DNA of 7,155 nucleotides from DASYQV01 sp036005125 (lineage in GTDB: Bacteria > Acidobacteriota > Vicinamibacteria > Vicinamibacterales > UBA2999): positions 1 through 7,155 of the forward strand of contig DASYQV010000254.1 in the NCBI GenBank assembly GCA_036005125.1, in the 5' to 3' direction. The position numbers were made by a program, and so were the translations under genes. Shown piece after piece: positions 1 to 7,141 of the stretch. How positions within the stretch are numbered: the first letter of the stretch is position 1; each line of letters starts with the position of its first letter. The notes under the pieces were generated by a model. It ran no database searches. It saw only the letters and a list, made by a program, of their open reading frames with translations, and was not told where the DNA came from.

Positions 1-21
1 CCCGCGAGGCCGGTCGTGAGG

Positions 22-51
22 TTGCGAGGTTCCCCCAGCCGCCCGTATACT
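22..51 (+). promoter_or_regulatory. Candidate sigma70-like promoter for the transporter-synthetase unit
   Basis: TTGCGA at 22-27 (four of six matches to the -35 consensus) and TATACT at 46-51 are separated by 18 bases. Transcription would start near base 58 and give a leader of about 95 bases before the transporter start codon. A short inverted repeat, AGCCG at 37-41 and CGGCT at 53-57, flanks the -10 hexamer and could be an operator, though five base pairs is weak. The stretch 1-153 contains no gene I can support. Reading frames through 1-63 could be the tail of an upstream gene, but nothing recognisable is encoded. The promoter call rests on motif matching only. Confidence 0.35.
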
Positions 52-93
52 TCGGCTCCCTGAGGATTCGACCCAGGCGGCCGCATCGGCAGT

Positions 94-120
94 CCTGGCC
101 AGGGATGTTGACGCCGACAT
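94..120 (+). other. Two small palindromes in the transporter leader
   Basis: CCTGGCCAGG at 94-103 is a perfect 10-base palindrome. Immediately after it, bases 105-110 (ATGTTG) can pair with 115-120 (CGACAT) through six pairs, one of them a G-U wobble, around the four-base loop ACGC. Both lie in the presumed untranslated leader, 30 to 60 bases before the start codon. They could affect mRNA folding or bind a dimeric regulator. No riboswitch family is recognisable. In G+C-rich DNA, palindromes this short also arise by chance. Confidence 0.25.
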
Positions 121-153
121 GACCGCGCAAGGCCTTGTGTCAGGAGAGCTCAC

Positions 154-1395
154 ATGAATCGATGGCTTCCCGTCGTTGGTGGCGTGTGCATGAATCTCGC
201 GCTCGGGTCGCTCTACGGCTGGAGCGTCTTCGTGTTGCCGCTCGAGAAAGAGTTTGGCTGGACGCGAGCGAACACGTCGTGGGTCTTCACGATCGCGATT
301 GTCTGCTTCGCGGCCTCATTTGTATATGCCGGTCGTCTGCAGGACAAGCGGGGCCCTCGAATCTGCGCGGCCCTGGGCGGCACGCTGGTCGGACTCGGGT
401 TCATCCTCTCGAGCTGGACCGCGTCGCTCACCTATCTCTACCTCATTTTCGGCGTCATCGTCGGCGTCGGGAACGGCTTCGGATACGCGACGCCGACGCC
501 GGTCGCCTCGAAGTGGTTCCCGGACAAACGCGGTCTGGTGGTCGGGTTGATGGTTGGCGGCTACGGCGCCGGCTCGGCGATTTTCGGCCCGGTCGCGACC
601 GCGCTCATCGACTCGGTCGGCTGGCGCCCGACGTTTCAGATTCTGGGGCTGTTGTTCTTTGCGATGGGGATGGTGGGCACGTGGCTGCTGAAGAATCCCC
701 CGGCCGGCTATCGGCCACCGGGATGGACACCGGCGCAAACGGGCGCGGCAGCACAGCGTACCACTCGCGATTACTCGACCGCCGAAATGCTTCGCACTCC
801 GACGTTCTACGCCTTGTGGATCGCGTACTGTCTGGGAACCACCGCCGGCTTGATGACTATCAGTCAGCTCGTGCCGTTCGCGCGTGAGGCCGGCCTTGGT
901 GCGGCCGCGGCCACGTTCGCCATCACGATTGGCGCGGTGGGGAATGCGGGCGGCCGTATTCTCTCCGGATGGTTGTCGGACGCGCTCGGACGGCTGACGA
1001 CGCTGCGGACAATGGTTCTGTTGTCAGCGGTCGCCATGCCCGCGCTGTATGCGTGGCGCACGGAGCTGGTCCTCTTCTATCTGCTCGTGATCGCAGTCTA
1101 CTGGTGCTACGGCACGCAACTCTCGGTCTTCGCCTCCACGACCGCCGATTTCTACGGCACGCGGAACCTCGGACTGAACTACGGCGTGCTGTTCACGGCG
1201 TGGGGCGTGGCAGGCGTTCTCGGCCCGATGATCGCGGCGCAGGTGCATGACGCGTCGGGCAATTACCGGTATGCCTTTTACGCGGCCGCCGGCTTGGCGC
1301 TCGTCGCGTTCGCCTCGCTCATGTCGGCCCGCGTGCCAGGCGTGTCGCCCGCGCCGGCGGGTATCCCCGCGGCGACAACGGCGCGTTCCACGTAG
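154..1395 (+). CDS. OFA-family MFS monocarboxylate transporter
   Basis: This 413-residue inner-membrane protein belongs to the oxalate/formate antiporter (OFA) branch of the major facilitator superfamily. The visible signs are about twelve hydrophobic segments, the LGSLYGWSVF helix near residues 17-26, the loop 2-3 motif GRLQDKRGPR at 60-69, the family block around 111-140 (TPTPVASKWFP followed by a Gly-rich helix), and KNPPAGYRPPGW at 180-191 opening the central cytoplasmic loop. Arg268 in NAGGR aligns, from memory, with the substrate-binding Arg272 of OxlT. The position of OxlT Lys355 appears to be Trp350 in FTAWGVAG, which argues against a dicarboxylate such as oxalate. The start is supported by AGGAG at 142-146, seven bases upstream. 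The acetyl-CoA synthetase follows after 74 bases on the same strand, so uptake of acetate or a similar monocarboxylate is the likely role. The substrate is inferred from the neighbour. The family call is secure. Confidence 0.9.
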   Translation: MNRWLPVVGGVCMNLALGSLYGWSVFVLPLEKEFGWTRANTSWVFTIAIVCFAASFVYAGRLQDKRGPRICAALGGTLVGLGFILSSWTASLTYLYLIFGVIVGVGNGFGYATPTPVASKWFPDKRGLVVGLMVGGYGAGSAIFGPVATALIDSVGWRPTFQILGLLFFAMGMVGTWLLKNPPAGYRPPGWTPAQTGAAAQRTTRDYSTAEMLRTPTFYALWIAYCLGTTAGLMTISQLVPFAREAGLGAAAATFAITIGAVGNAGGRILSGWLSDALGRLTTLRTMVLLSAVAMPALYAWRTELVLFYLLVIAVYWCYGTQLSVFASTTADFYGTRNLGLNYGVLFTAWGVAGVLGPMIAAQVHDASGNYRYAFYAAAGLALVAFASLMSARVPGVSPAPAGIPAATTARST

Positions 1396-1454
1396 TAGCG
1401 ACGGACTTCGCATAAAATTGCTGATTTGCGAGGGCTATTGCCGAGAGAACAATA

Positions 1455-1460
1455 AAGGAG
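1455..1460 (+). promoter_or_regulatory. Ribosome binding site of the acetyl-CoA synthetase
   Basis: AAGGAG lies nine bases before the ATG at 1470 and fixes that start. The 74-base spacer after the transporter stop codon is noticeably more A+T-rich than its surroundings (ATAAAATTG at 1412-1420). It contains a weak inverted repeat, TCGCA at 1408-1412 with TGCGA at 1427-1431. No convincing -35/-10 pair is present, so read-through from the transporter is the simpler model, although an internal promoter cannot be excluded. Confidence 0.7.
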
Positions 1461-1469
1461 ATTCGAATC

Positions 1470-3563
<2,094 letters not shown>

Positions 3564-3577
3564 AGAGAATCGGGGCA

Positions 3578-3610
3578 GTGAGCGCAGTGTCGGCCGGACG
3601 CAGCGCTCAC
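3578..3610. terminator. Strong hairpin between convergent genes, probable bidirectional terminator
   Basis: GTGAGCGC at 3578-3585 and GCGCTCAC at 3603-3610 form a perfect 8-bp stem. After one A-A mismatch, bases 3587-3591 pair with 3597-3601 (five pairs, one a wobble), leaving the loop GGCCG. The structure begins 15 bases after the synthetase stop codon and lies 38 bases beyond the crotonase stop codon on the other strand, so it could end both transcripts. Neither side has a run of T residues, so it is not a textbook intrinsic terminator. It may instead protect 3' ends or work together with Rho. Confidence 0.55.
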
Positions 3611-3647
3611 CCGCTTGTCAGCGCACCCCGTCGAGCCCGCCTTCGTC

Positions 3648-4403
3648 TTACCGTCGACTCCGTGTGATCGTCGCCTCCAGGTACTCCTGAATCCGTCGCC
3701 GCGTGTCCGGATGCGACCACCGCCGCACCACATCGTCCCGCGTCGTGTCCCCGTGCATCCGCTCGAGCGCGTCACGACGCAACGCCTGCTTGGTTACCGC
3801 GAAGACCTCGGCTGGAATCTGCGCCATGCGTCTTGCGATCTCGAGAGCACGCGATTGCAGGCGCTCGGCCGGCACGACCTCGTCGACGAGGCCGCGATCG
3901 CGCGCCTCGCCCGGGACACACAGATGTCCTGTGTAGATCAGCGCGTGGAGCTCGTGTGCGGCCACGCTGTGCCGCATGATTTCGAGCGCAACGGTCGGGA
4001 ACTCGACGCCGACGGCGAGCTCGGGCACGCCAATGGTTCCCTTGCCCTCGGCCATCAGCCGGTAGTCGCAGGCGTTGGCGAGAATGCAGCCGCCGGCGAT
4101 GGCATGACCGTTCACTGCCGCGACGACGGGCAGCGGGCATTCGAACAGTTCGAGAAACGTCGCGGCCATCGCGGGAATGAATTGCGACGCGTAAGCCTCG
4201 GCGCCGGCGATGATGCGGAACAGGTCGACGCCCGCGGAAAAAATGGAGCCCGTGCCCGTCAGGACGGCCGCCTGGACGCCGCTGTCGCGCACGCGTCGGA
4301 TCGTGTCGCTCAGCTCCCCGAGCAACTCCAGGTCGAGGGCGTTGGCCTTCCCGTGCTCGAGACGGATCACAACAATCGTGTCGTGCCCTTCGACATGAAC
4401 CAC
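3648..4403 (-). CDS. Crotonase-superfamily protein (enoyl-CoA hydratase/isomerase family)
   Basis: This 251-residue cytoplasmic protein has the crotonase fold signature. FSAGVDL at 55-61 is the first oxyanion-hole segment, and NGHAIAGGCILANACD at 98-113 is the second. VPELAVGVEFP at 126-136 carries Glu128, equivalent to Glu164 of rat enoyl-CoA hydratase. The position of the second hydratase glutamate (Glu144 in rat) is Ile107, so classical syn-hydration of enoyl-CoA is doubtful. An isomerase, hydrolase or other crotonase reaction on an acyl-CoA thioester is possible. The chosen start is GTG at 4403, preceded by AGGAG with seven bases of spacing. A longer frame, opening at 4490, would add 29 residues that do not look like this family. 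The gene is convergent with the synthetase and divergent from the Nudix gene. The family is certain and the reaction is not assignable. Confidence 0.88.
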   Translation of the reverse strand: MVHVEGHDTIVVIRLEHGKANALDLELLGELSDTIRRVRDSGVQAAVLTGTGSIFSAGVDLFRIIAGAEAYASQFIPAMAATFLELFECPLPVVAAVNGHAIAGGCILANACDYRLMAEGKGTIGVPELAVGVEFPTVALEIMRHSVAAHELHALIYTGHLCVPGEARDRGLVDEVVPAERLQSRALEIARRMAQIPAEVFAVTKQALRRDALERMHGDTTRDDVVRRWSHPDTRRRIQEYLEATITRSRR

Positions 4404-4410
4404 GCTGGTG

Positions 4411-4415
4411 CTCCT
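4411..4415 (-). promoter_or_regulatory. Ribosome binding site that sets the GTG start of the crotonase gene
   Basis: Read on the minus strand, AGGAG is followed by seven bases and then GTG GTT CAT. It selects the start at 4403, which gives the 251-residue length usual for crotonases, over the longer open frame. Confidence 0.7.
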
Positions 4416-4426
4416 GGCAACGCGTG

Positions 4427-4455
4427 AGTATAGTTCACGACCGACGCGGTATAAA
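4427..4455 (-). promoter_or_regulatory. Candidate promoter of the crotonase gene
   Basis: On the minus strand TTTATA (4455-4450, four of six -35 matches) and TATACT (4432-4427, five of six -10 matches) are separated by exactly 17 bases. The predicted transcription start near 4420 leaves a leader of about 17 bases that just includes the AGGAG ribosome binding site. The geometry is coherent, but it rests only on the motifs. Confidence 0.45.
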
Positions 4456-4462
4456 TGACCCG
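4450..4462 (+). promoter_or_regulatory. Candidate -10 element of the Nudix gene, possibly leaderless
   Basis: TATAAA at 4450-4455 is a good -10 hexamer only seven bases before the ATG at 4463. A transcript starting the usual six or seven bases downstream would begin at or next to the start codon, so the message would be leaderless. That agrees with the absence of any purine-rich ribosome binding site before this ATG. No -35 hexamer sits at the right distance upstream (4427-4432 reads AGTATA), so the promoter would be weak or activator-dependent. Confidence 0.3.
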
Positions 4463-5323
4463 ATGAGCATCTCGCCGGCCCGGCCCGCATCGACGGTCGT
4501 GCTCCTCCGTCCGTCCAGCGCTCGATTTGATGTCTTCCTCGTCAGGCGTCATGACAACGTCGCCTTCATGGGCGGCGCGCATGTCTTCCCGGGCGGGCGT
4601 GTTGACGACGCAGACCGTTTGCACCAGGCCGAAGCGATCTGCGACGGCGTGGCCGGTGCGCTGGCGAGGATGGACGGCGTTCCCGCGGCCGACGCCATCG
4701 GCCATCACGTTGCCGGCATCCGCGAGCTGTTCGAGGAGGCCGGCGTGCTGTTCGCGCGTCGGGCCGATGGTCGGATCATCGGGTTTCGCGACGCCGAGGA
4801 ATCCGAGCGGTTTCGCGCCTACCGTACGGCGCTGGCGTCCGGCGGCGTGACGCTGCGTGCGCTTGCGGAACGCGAGCGGCTTCGGCTTGCGCTCGACGAG
4901 CTGTCACTCTTCGCGCACTGGCGCACGCCCGAGATCGAGACCAAGCGTTTCGACGCGCGGTTCTTCGTCGCTGTGCTGCCGGACGATCAGCATCCGGTCC
5001 ATGACGACAGCGAAACGACCGACAGCGAGTGGCTCGATCCAGTGGAAGCTCTCGCACGCTGTCGTCGCGACGACATCATGCTTCCCCCGCCCACCTGGAC
5101 GACGCTGCAGATGCTGGCTGAATTCAGAACCGTGGACGAGGTGATGCGGTGGGCGCGCCACCGCCGCGTGGTGCGCGTCGAGCCTGGATTTCTCACGATA
5201 GATGGCCGGACGCTGCTCACGCTACCGGGGGATCCGCTGCACCCGCCGCTCGACGGGTTCGAGACGCCCGGTGAGACCAGGTTCGAGCTTGATAACGGCC
5301 GGTGGCGCGCCGTCCGTACGTAG
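4463..5323 (+). CDS. Nudix hydrolase, NUDT19/RP2p-like, probable CoA or acyl-CoA diphosphatase
   Basis: This 286-residue cytoplasmic protein has the opening strand STVVLLRPS at 10-18, then VFPGGRVD at 41-48 and RELFEEAGV at 87-95. The latter matches the REUxEExGU half of the Nudix box, whose glutamates bind divalent metal. The spacing from the Gly of FPGG to the Arg is 42 residues instead of 14, so the box carries an insertion of about 28 residues. A long insertion at this place is known in mammalian NUDT19 (RP2p), a diphosphatase that releases phosphopantetheine (or its acyl form) and 3',5'-ADP from CoA compounds. RFFVAVLP at 162-169 and the later SEWLDPVEAL segment also fit that branch. The ATG at 4463 was chosen because the motif-bearing region starts just after it. 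A GTG at 4424 would add 13 residues without a ribosome binding site. It lies next to acyl-CoA genes, which agrees with the proposed role. The substrate itself is inferred. Confidence 0.85.
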   Translation: MSISPARPASTVVLLRPSSARFDVFLVRRHDNVAFMGGAHVFPGGRVDDADRLHQAEAICDGVAGALARMDGVPAADAIGHHVAGIRELFEEAGVLFARRADGRIIGFRDAEESERFRAYRTALASGGVTLRALAERERLRLALDELSLFAHWRTPEIETKRFDARFFVAVLPDDQHPVHDDSETTDSEWLDPVEALARCRRDDIMLPPPTWTTLQMLAEFRTVDEVMRWARHRRVVRVEPGFLTIDGRTLLTLPGDPLHPPLDGFETPGETRFELDNGRWRAVRT

Positions 5324-5404
5324 GCCGGGTCTGTAGCCCGTTATGCGGACCCGAAACGCGAATTTTGTACTCGTTGTGCGACCGCATAACGGGCTGGACC
5401 CGGC
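5324..5404. repeat. Long interrupted inverted repeat, 22 bp paired
   Basis: The outer arms GCCGGGTC (5324-5331) and GACCCGGC (5397-5404) pair over 8 bp. After a small asymmetric internal loop (TGT against G), the inner arms AGCCCGTTATGCGG (5335-5348) and CCGCATAACGGGCT (5382-5395) pair perfectly over 14 bp. The 33-base loop contains the A+T-rich stretch AATTTTGTAC at 5361-5370. The structure starts directly behind the Nudix stop codon. It could be an extended 3' hairpin of that message, a REP-like dispersed element or a protein-binding palindrome. I see no transposase or target-site duplication beside it, and whether it recurs elsewhere cannot be told from this window. Confidence 0.75.
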
Positions 5405-5413
5405 GCGGCGCTG

Positions 5414-5447
5414 GGCCGCATCTAACGATGCGGCCTATGTTATAGGC
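5414..5447. terminator. Tandem hairpins at the end of the ferrochelatase gene
   Basis: GGCCGCATC (5414-5422) and GATGCGGCC (5427-5435) form a perfect 9-bp stem with the four-base loop TAAC. Next to it, GCCTAT (5433-5438) and ATAGGC (5442-5447) form a second 6-bp stem with loop GTT. The two stems share bases 5433-5435, so they exclude each other. The first sits directly behind the TAG stop codon of the ferrochelatase on the minus strand, and it also lies downstream of the Nudix gene on the plus strand. Without T-runs it is an atypical terminator for either direction. Confidence 0.5.
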
Positions 5448-6397
5448 AATGCGCGTCCGGTCTGGTAACGGCGCACCGTTTTCAGCACGACATCCGCCAT
5501 CATCTCGATGAAGCGCGGGTCGGCGTTGGCCGCCTCGGCGCGCACCATGCCGACTCCGATTTCCCGACAGAGCGCCGCCGCCTCCTGGTCGAGGTCCCAG
5601 AGCACCTCGATGTGATCGCAGACGAATCCGATCGGGCACAGGACCGCGGCACGCAGACCGTTCGCGCCTTCCTGACGAAGATAGTCGCAGATGTCGGGCT
5701 CGAGCCATGGATCCTCGGGCCGTCCGCTGCGGCTCTGATACACGAGCGCCCAATCATGCATTCCGGTCCGCGCGGCCACCTGCGCAGCGGCAGCCAGAAG
5801 CTGCTCGCGGTAGCGGGATTGGTCGGCCATCGAGGTCGGGATACTGTGCGCCGTGAAGACAAGCCGCGCCTGAGGACGCAACGACGCGGGAAGCCTGGCC
5901 CGGGCGTCGCGCACGTGCGTGGCATTCACCTCGATGAACAGGTCGTGGTCGAACCAGCTCTCGACGTACGTCACCTCGACGTCGGGCCGGCCGGCGGCGC
6001 GCAGCGCGGCGCGCGCGTCGGCGACATTCTCCTTGTATTGCCCGCAGCTCGAGTACGAGTGCTGAGCCGCGGCGATCAGACCAATTGCGTGCCGCACGCC
6101 GGCGTCGCTCATCTCTCGCAGCGTGTCGCGGAGATAGGGATGCCAGTTCCGCATCCCGACGTACACCGGGAGCGGCACGCCCCTCTCCGCCAGCCGGGCC
6201 CGGAGCCCCTCCGCCTGCCGCCTGGTCAGCTCGGTAATCGGGGAAATGCCGCCAAAGTGCTCGTAATGTGCCGCCACCGCGTCAACGCGGTGCGGCGGGA
6301 CACGGCGGCCGCGGAGGACGTTCGCCAGAAACGGCCGGACGTCGGCCGGACCCTGAGGACCGCCAAAGGAAACGACGAGCACGGCGTCGAAGGTCAT
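5435..6397 (-). CDS. hemH: Ferrochelatase, probably coproporphyrin III type (HemH/CpfC)
   Basis: This 320-residue enzyme inserts ferrous iron into a porphyrin near the end of haem synthesis. Recognised blocks are SFGGPQGPADVRPFL at 10-24, HYEHFGGISPI at 44-54, RNWHPYL at 83-89, TAHSIPTSMA at 182-191 with the catalytic His184, and CPIGFVCDHIEVLWDLD at 254-270 with Glu264. His184 and Glu264 correspond to the conserved metal-insertion pair of the family. The wording of these blocks is closest to actinobacterial coproporphyrin ferrochelatases. It lacks the C-terminal cysteine group that ligates a [2Fe-2S] cluster in many of those; the last cysteine is near residue 277. Phe11 sits where Bacillus subtilis has the haem-ligating Tyr13. 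The ATG at 6397 was chosen because GAGAGAG lies three bases before it and homologues begin a few residues before SFGGP. GTG at 6454 or ATG at 6409 would add poorly conserved residues. Family certain; the choice between coproporphyrin and protoporphyrin substrate is inferred. Confidence 0.92.
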   Translation of the reverse strand: MTFDAVLVVSFGGPQGPADVRPFLANVLRGRRVPPHRVDAVAAHYEHFGGISPITELTRRQAEGLRARLAERGVPLPVYVGMRNWHPYLRDTLREMSDAGVRHAIGLIAAAQHSYSSCGQYKENVADARAALRAAGRPDVEVTYVESWFDHDLFIEVNATHVRDARARLPASLRPQARLVFTAHSIPTSMADQSRYREQLLAAAAQVAARTGMHDWALVYQSRSGRPEDPWLEPDICDYLRQEGANGLRAAVLCPIGFVCDHIEVLWDLDQEAAALCREIGVGMVRAEAANADPRFIEMMADVVLKTVRRYQTGRALPIT

Positions 6398-6489
6398 GGG
6401 CTCTCTCATCGTAACCGCATGAACGCTGCTGTCATCCAGGAGGGCGATCGGCACGTAGTGGGAGATGGAGCAGGTTCGAGGAGGATGAG
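6398..6489. promoter_or_regulatory. Divergent gap between ferrochelatase and BON gene
   Basis: These 92 bases must drive both neighbours, unless the ferrochelatase begins further upstream at 6409 or 6454. On the minus strand GAGAGAG at 6407-6401 is the likely ribosome binding site for the start at 6397. On the plus strand GAGGAGG at 6478-6484 is a strong ribosome binding site five bases before the ATG at 6490. No A+T-rich -10 hexamer with a matching -35 is evident on either strand, so the promoters may be of a non-sigma70 type or simply divergent from consensus. Confidence 0.5.
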
Positions 6490-7107
6490 ATGAAGCAGAG
6501 TGTTGTTCGGAAGCTGGTTCGAACCCTATCGACAGGCGCCCTCGCAGTCGCGCTTGCCTCCGCGGTGGCCCCTACGCTGAGCGCGCAGTCGGTGGCCCAT
6601 GGCGAAACGAAGGCGGCAATCGAGCGGGCGCTGCGCCGGCTCCCGCATTACGGCGTGTTTGACTTCCTGTCTTATGGCGTCGAGCGCGGCACCGCGACCC
6701 TGGCTGGCTACGTCTATCGTGGGAACCTGAGAACCGACGCCAGTCGCGCGGTCAAGAAGGTTTCCGGCGTTGATGAGGTGGCGAACAAAATCGAAATCCT
6801 GCCGGCCTCGCAAGAGGATGATCGAATCAGGTGGGCGACGTTTTCCAACATTTACACGGACGAGTTCCTGTCGCGCTATGCCCCGGGCGGGGTGATGGGC
6901 GCGCGGCGCGAAGTGCTTTCAGCCGCGCAGTATCCTGGAATGCAGCCCTTCGGAACGTATCCAATTCACATCATCGTGAAAAAGGGTCGGACGACGCTCG
7001 TCGGTGTCGTGGACAACGAGAGCGACAAGATCCTCGCCGGTGTCAGGGCGCGTGAGGTGCCGCTCGTCTTCGGCGTCGAGAACCAGCTGGAGGTCCGGAA
7101 GAAGTAG
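6490..7107 (+). CDS. Secreted or periplasmic protein with two BON domains
   Basis: This 205-residue protein starts with a signal peptide: basic residues at 2-11, a hydrophobic stretch at 16-27 and a probable signal peptidase I site after LSA at 30-32. The first BON domain is at about 38-104 (ERGTATLAGYV at 65-75, then the SGVDEVANKIEI block at 92-103). The second begins at about 110 and ends at 203, with KKGRTTLVGVVDN at 164-176 and FGVENQLEV at 194-202. It is split by about 28 extra residues (130-157) that include YPGMQPFGTYP at 148-158. BON domains occur in envelope proteins such as OsmY and are thought to contact phospholipid or other proteins. No enzyme motif is present. GAGGAGG at 6478-6484 supports the start. 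Two-BON proteins with a similar second domain are, from memory, frequent in Acidobacteriota. The exact role is unknown; envelope maintenance is the reasonable guess. Confidence 0.85.
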   Translation: MKQSVVRKLVRTLSTGALAVALASAVAPTLSAQSVAHGETKAAIERALRRLPHYGVFDFLSYGVERGTATLAGYVYRGNLRTDASRAVKKVSGVDEVANKIEILPASQEDDRIRWATFSNIYTDEFLSRYAPGGVMGARREVLSAAQYPGMQPFGTYPIHIIVKKGRTTLVGVVDNESDKILAGVRAREVPLVFGVENQLEVRKK

Positions 7108-7127
7108 AACGGTCCTGACGAAGAAGA

Positions 7128-7141
7128 GCCGCACGAGCGGC
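7128..7141 (+). terminator. Small hairpin after the BON gene
   Basis: GCCGC (7128-7132) and GCGGC (7137-7141) pair around the loop ACGA, 20 bases after the BON stop codon. Five G-C pairs without a T-run make only a weak terminator candidate, and the window ends 14 bases later, so the downstream part cannot be judged. Confidence 0.25.

Noticed and set aside
79..87. GGCCGCATC here is identical to the left arm of the hairpin at 5414-5422
   Set aside because: A nine-base G+C-rich match within 7 kb can easily be chance. The copy at 79-87 has no matching right arm, so it is not evidence of a repeat family.
1408..1431. TCGCA/TGCGA inverted repeat between transporter and synthetase as a terminator or operator
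   Set aside because: Only five pairs around a 14-base A+T-rich loop, no T-run, and the genes look co-transcribed. Too weak to annotate as a site.
3615..4427. 270-codon open frame on the plus strand across the crotonase gene
   Set aside because: It is the complement of a clear crotonase. It has no recognisable domain, and its start overlaps the region just after the convergent hairpin.
4424..4462. GTG at 4424 as the start of the Nudix gene
   Set aside because: It adds 13 residues unlike the family, has no ribosome binding site, and would place the start inside the crotonase promoter, upstream of the TATAAA element.
5335..5447. Possible integron attC site in the palindromic spacer
   Set aside because: The arms read GTTATGC on the left and GCATAAC on the right, which is the reverse order of attC (RYYYAAC first, GTTRRRY last), and the purine/pyrimidine pattern fails. 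ATCTAAC at 5420-5426 fits one half-site but has no partner at a suitable distance.
5612..6493. 293-codon open frame on the plus strand across the ferrochelatase gene
   Set aside because: It is antisense to ferrochelatase, whose catalytic motifs are intact. The composition is non-protein-like, and it runs into the strong ribosome binding site and start of the BON gene.
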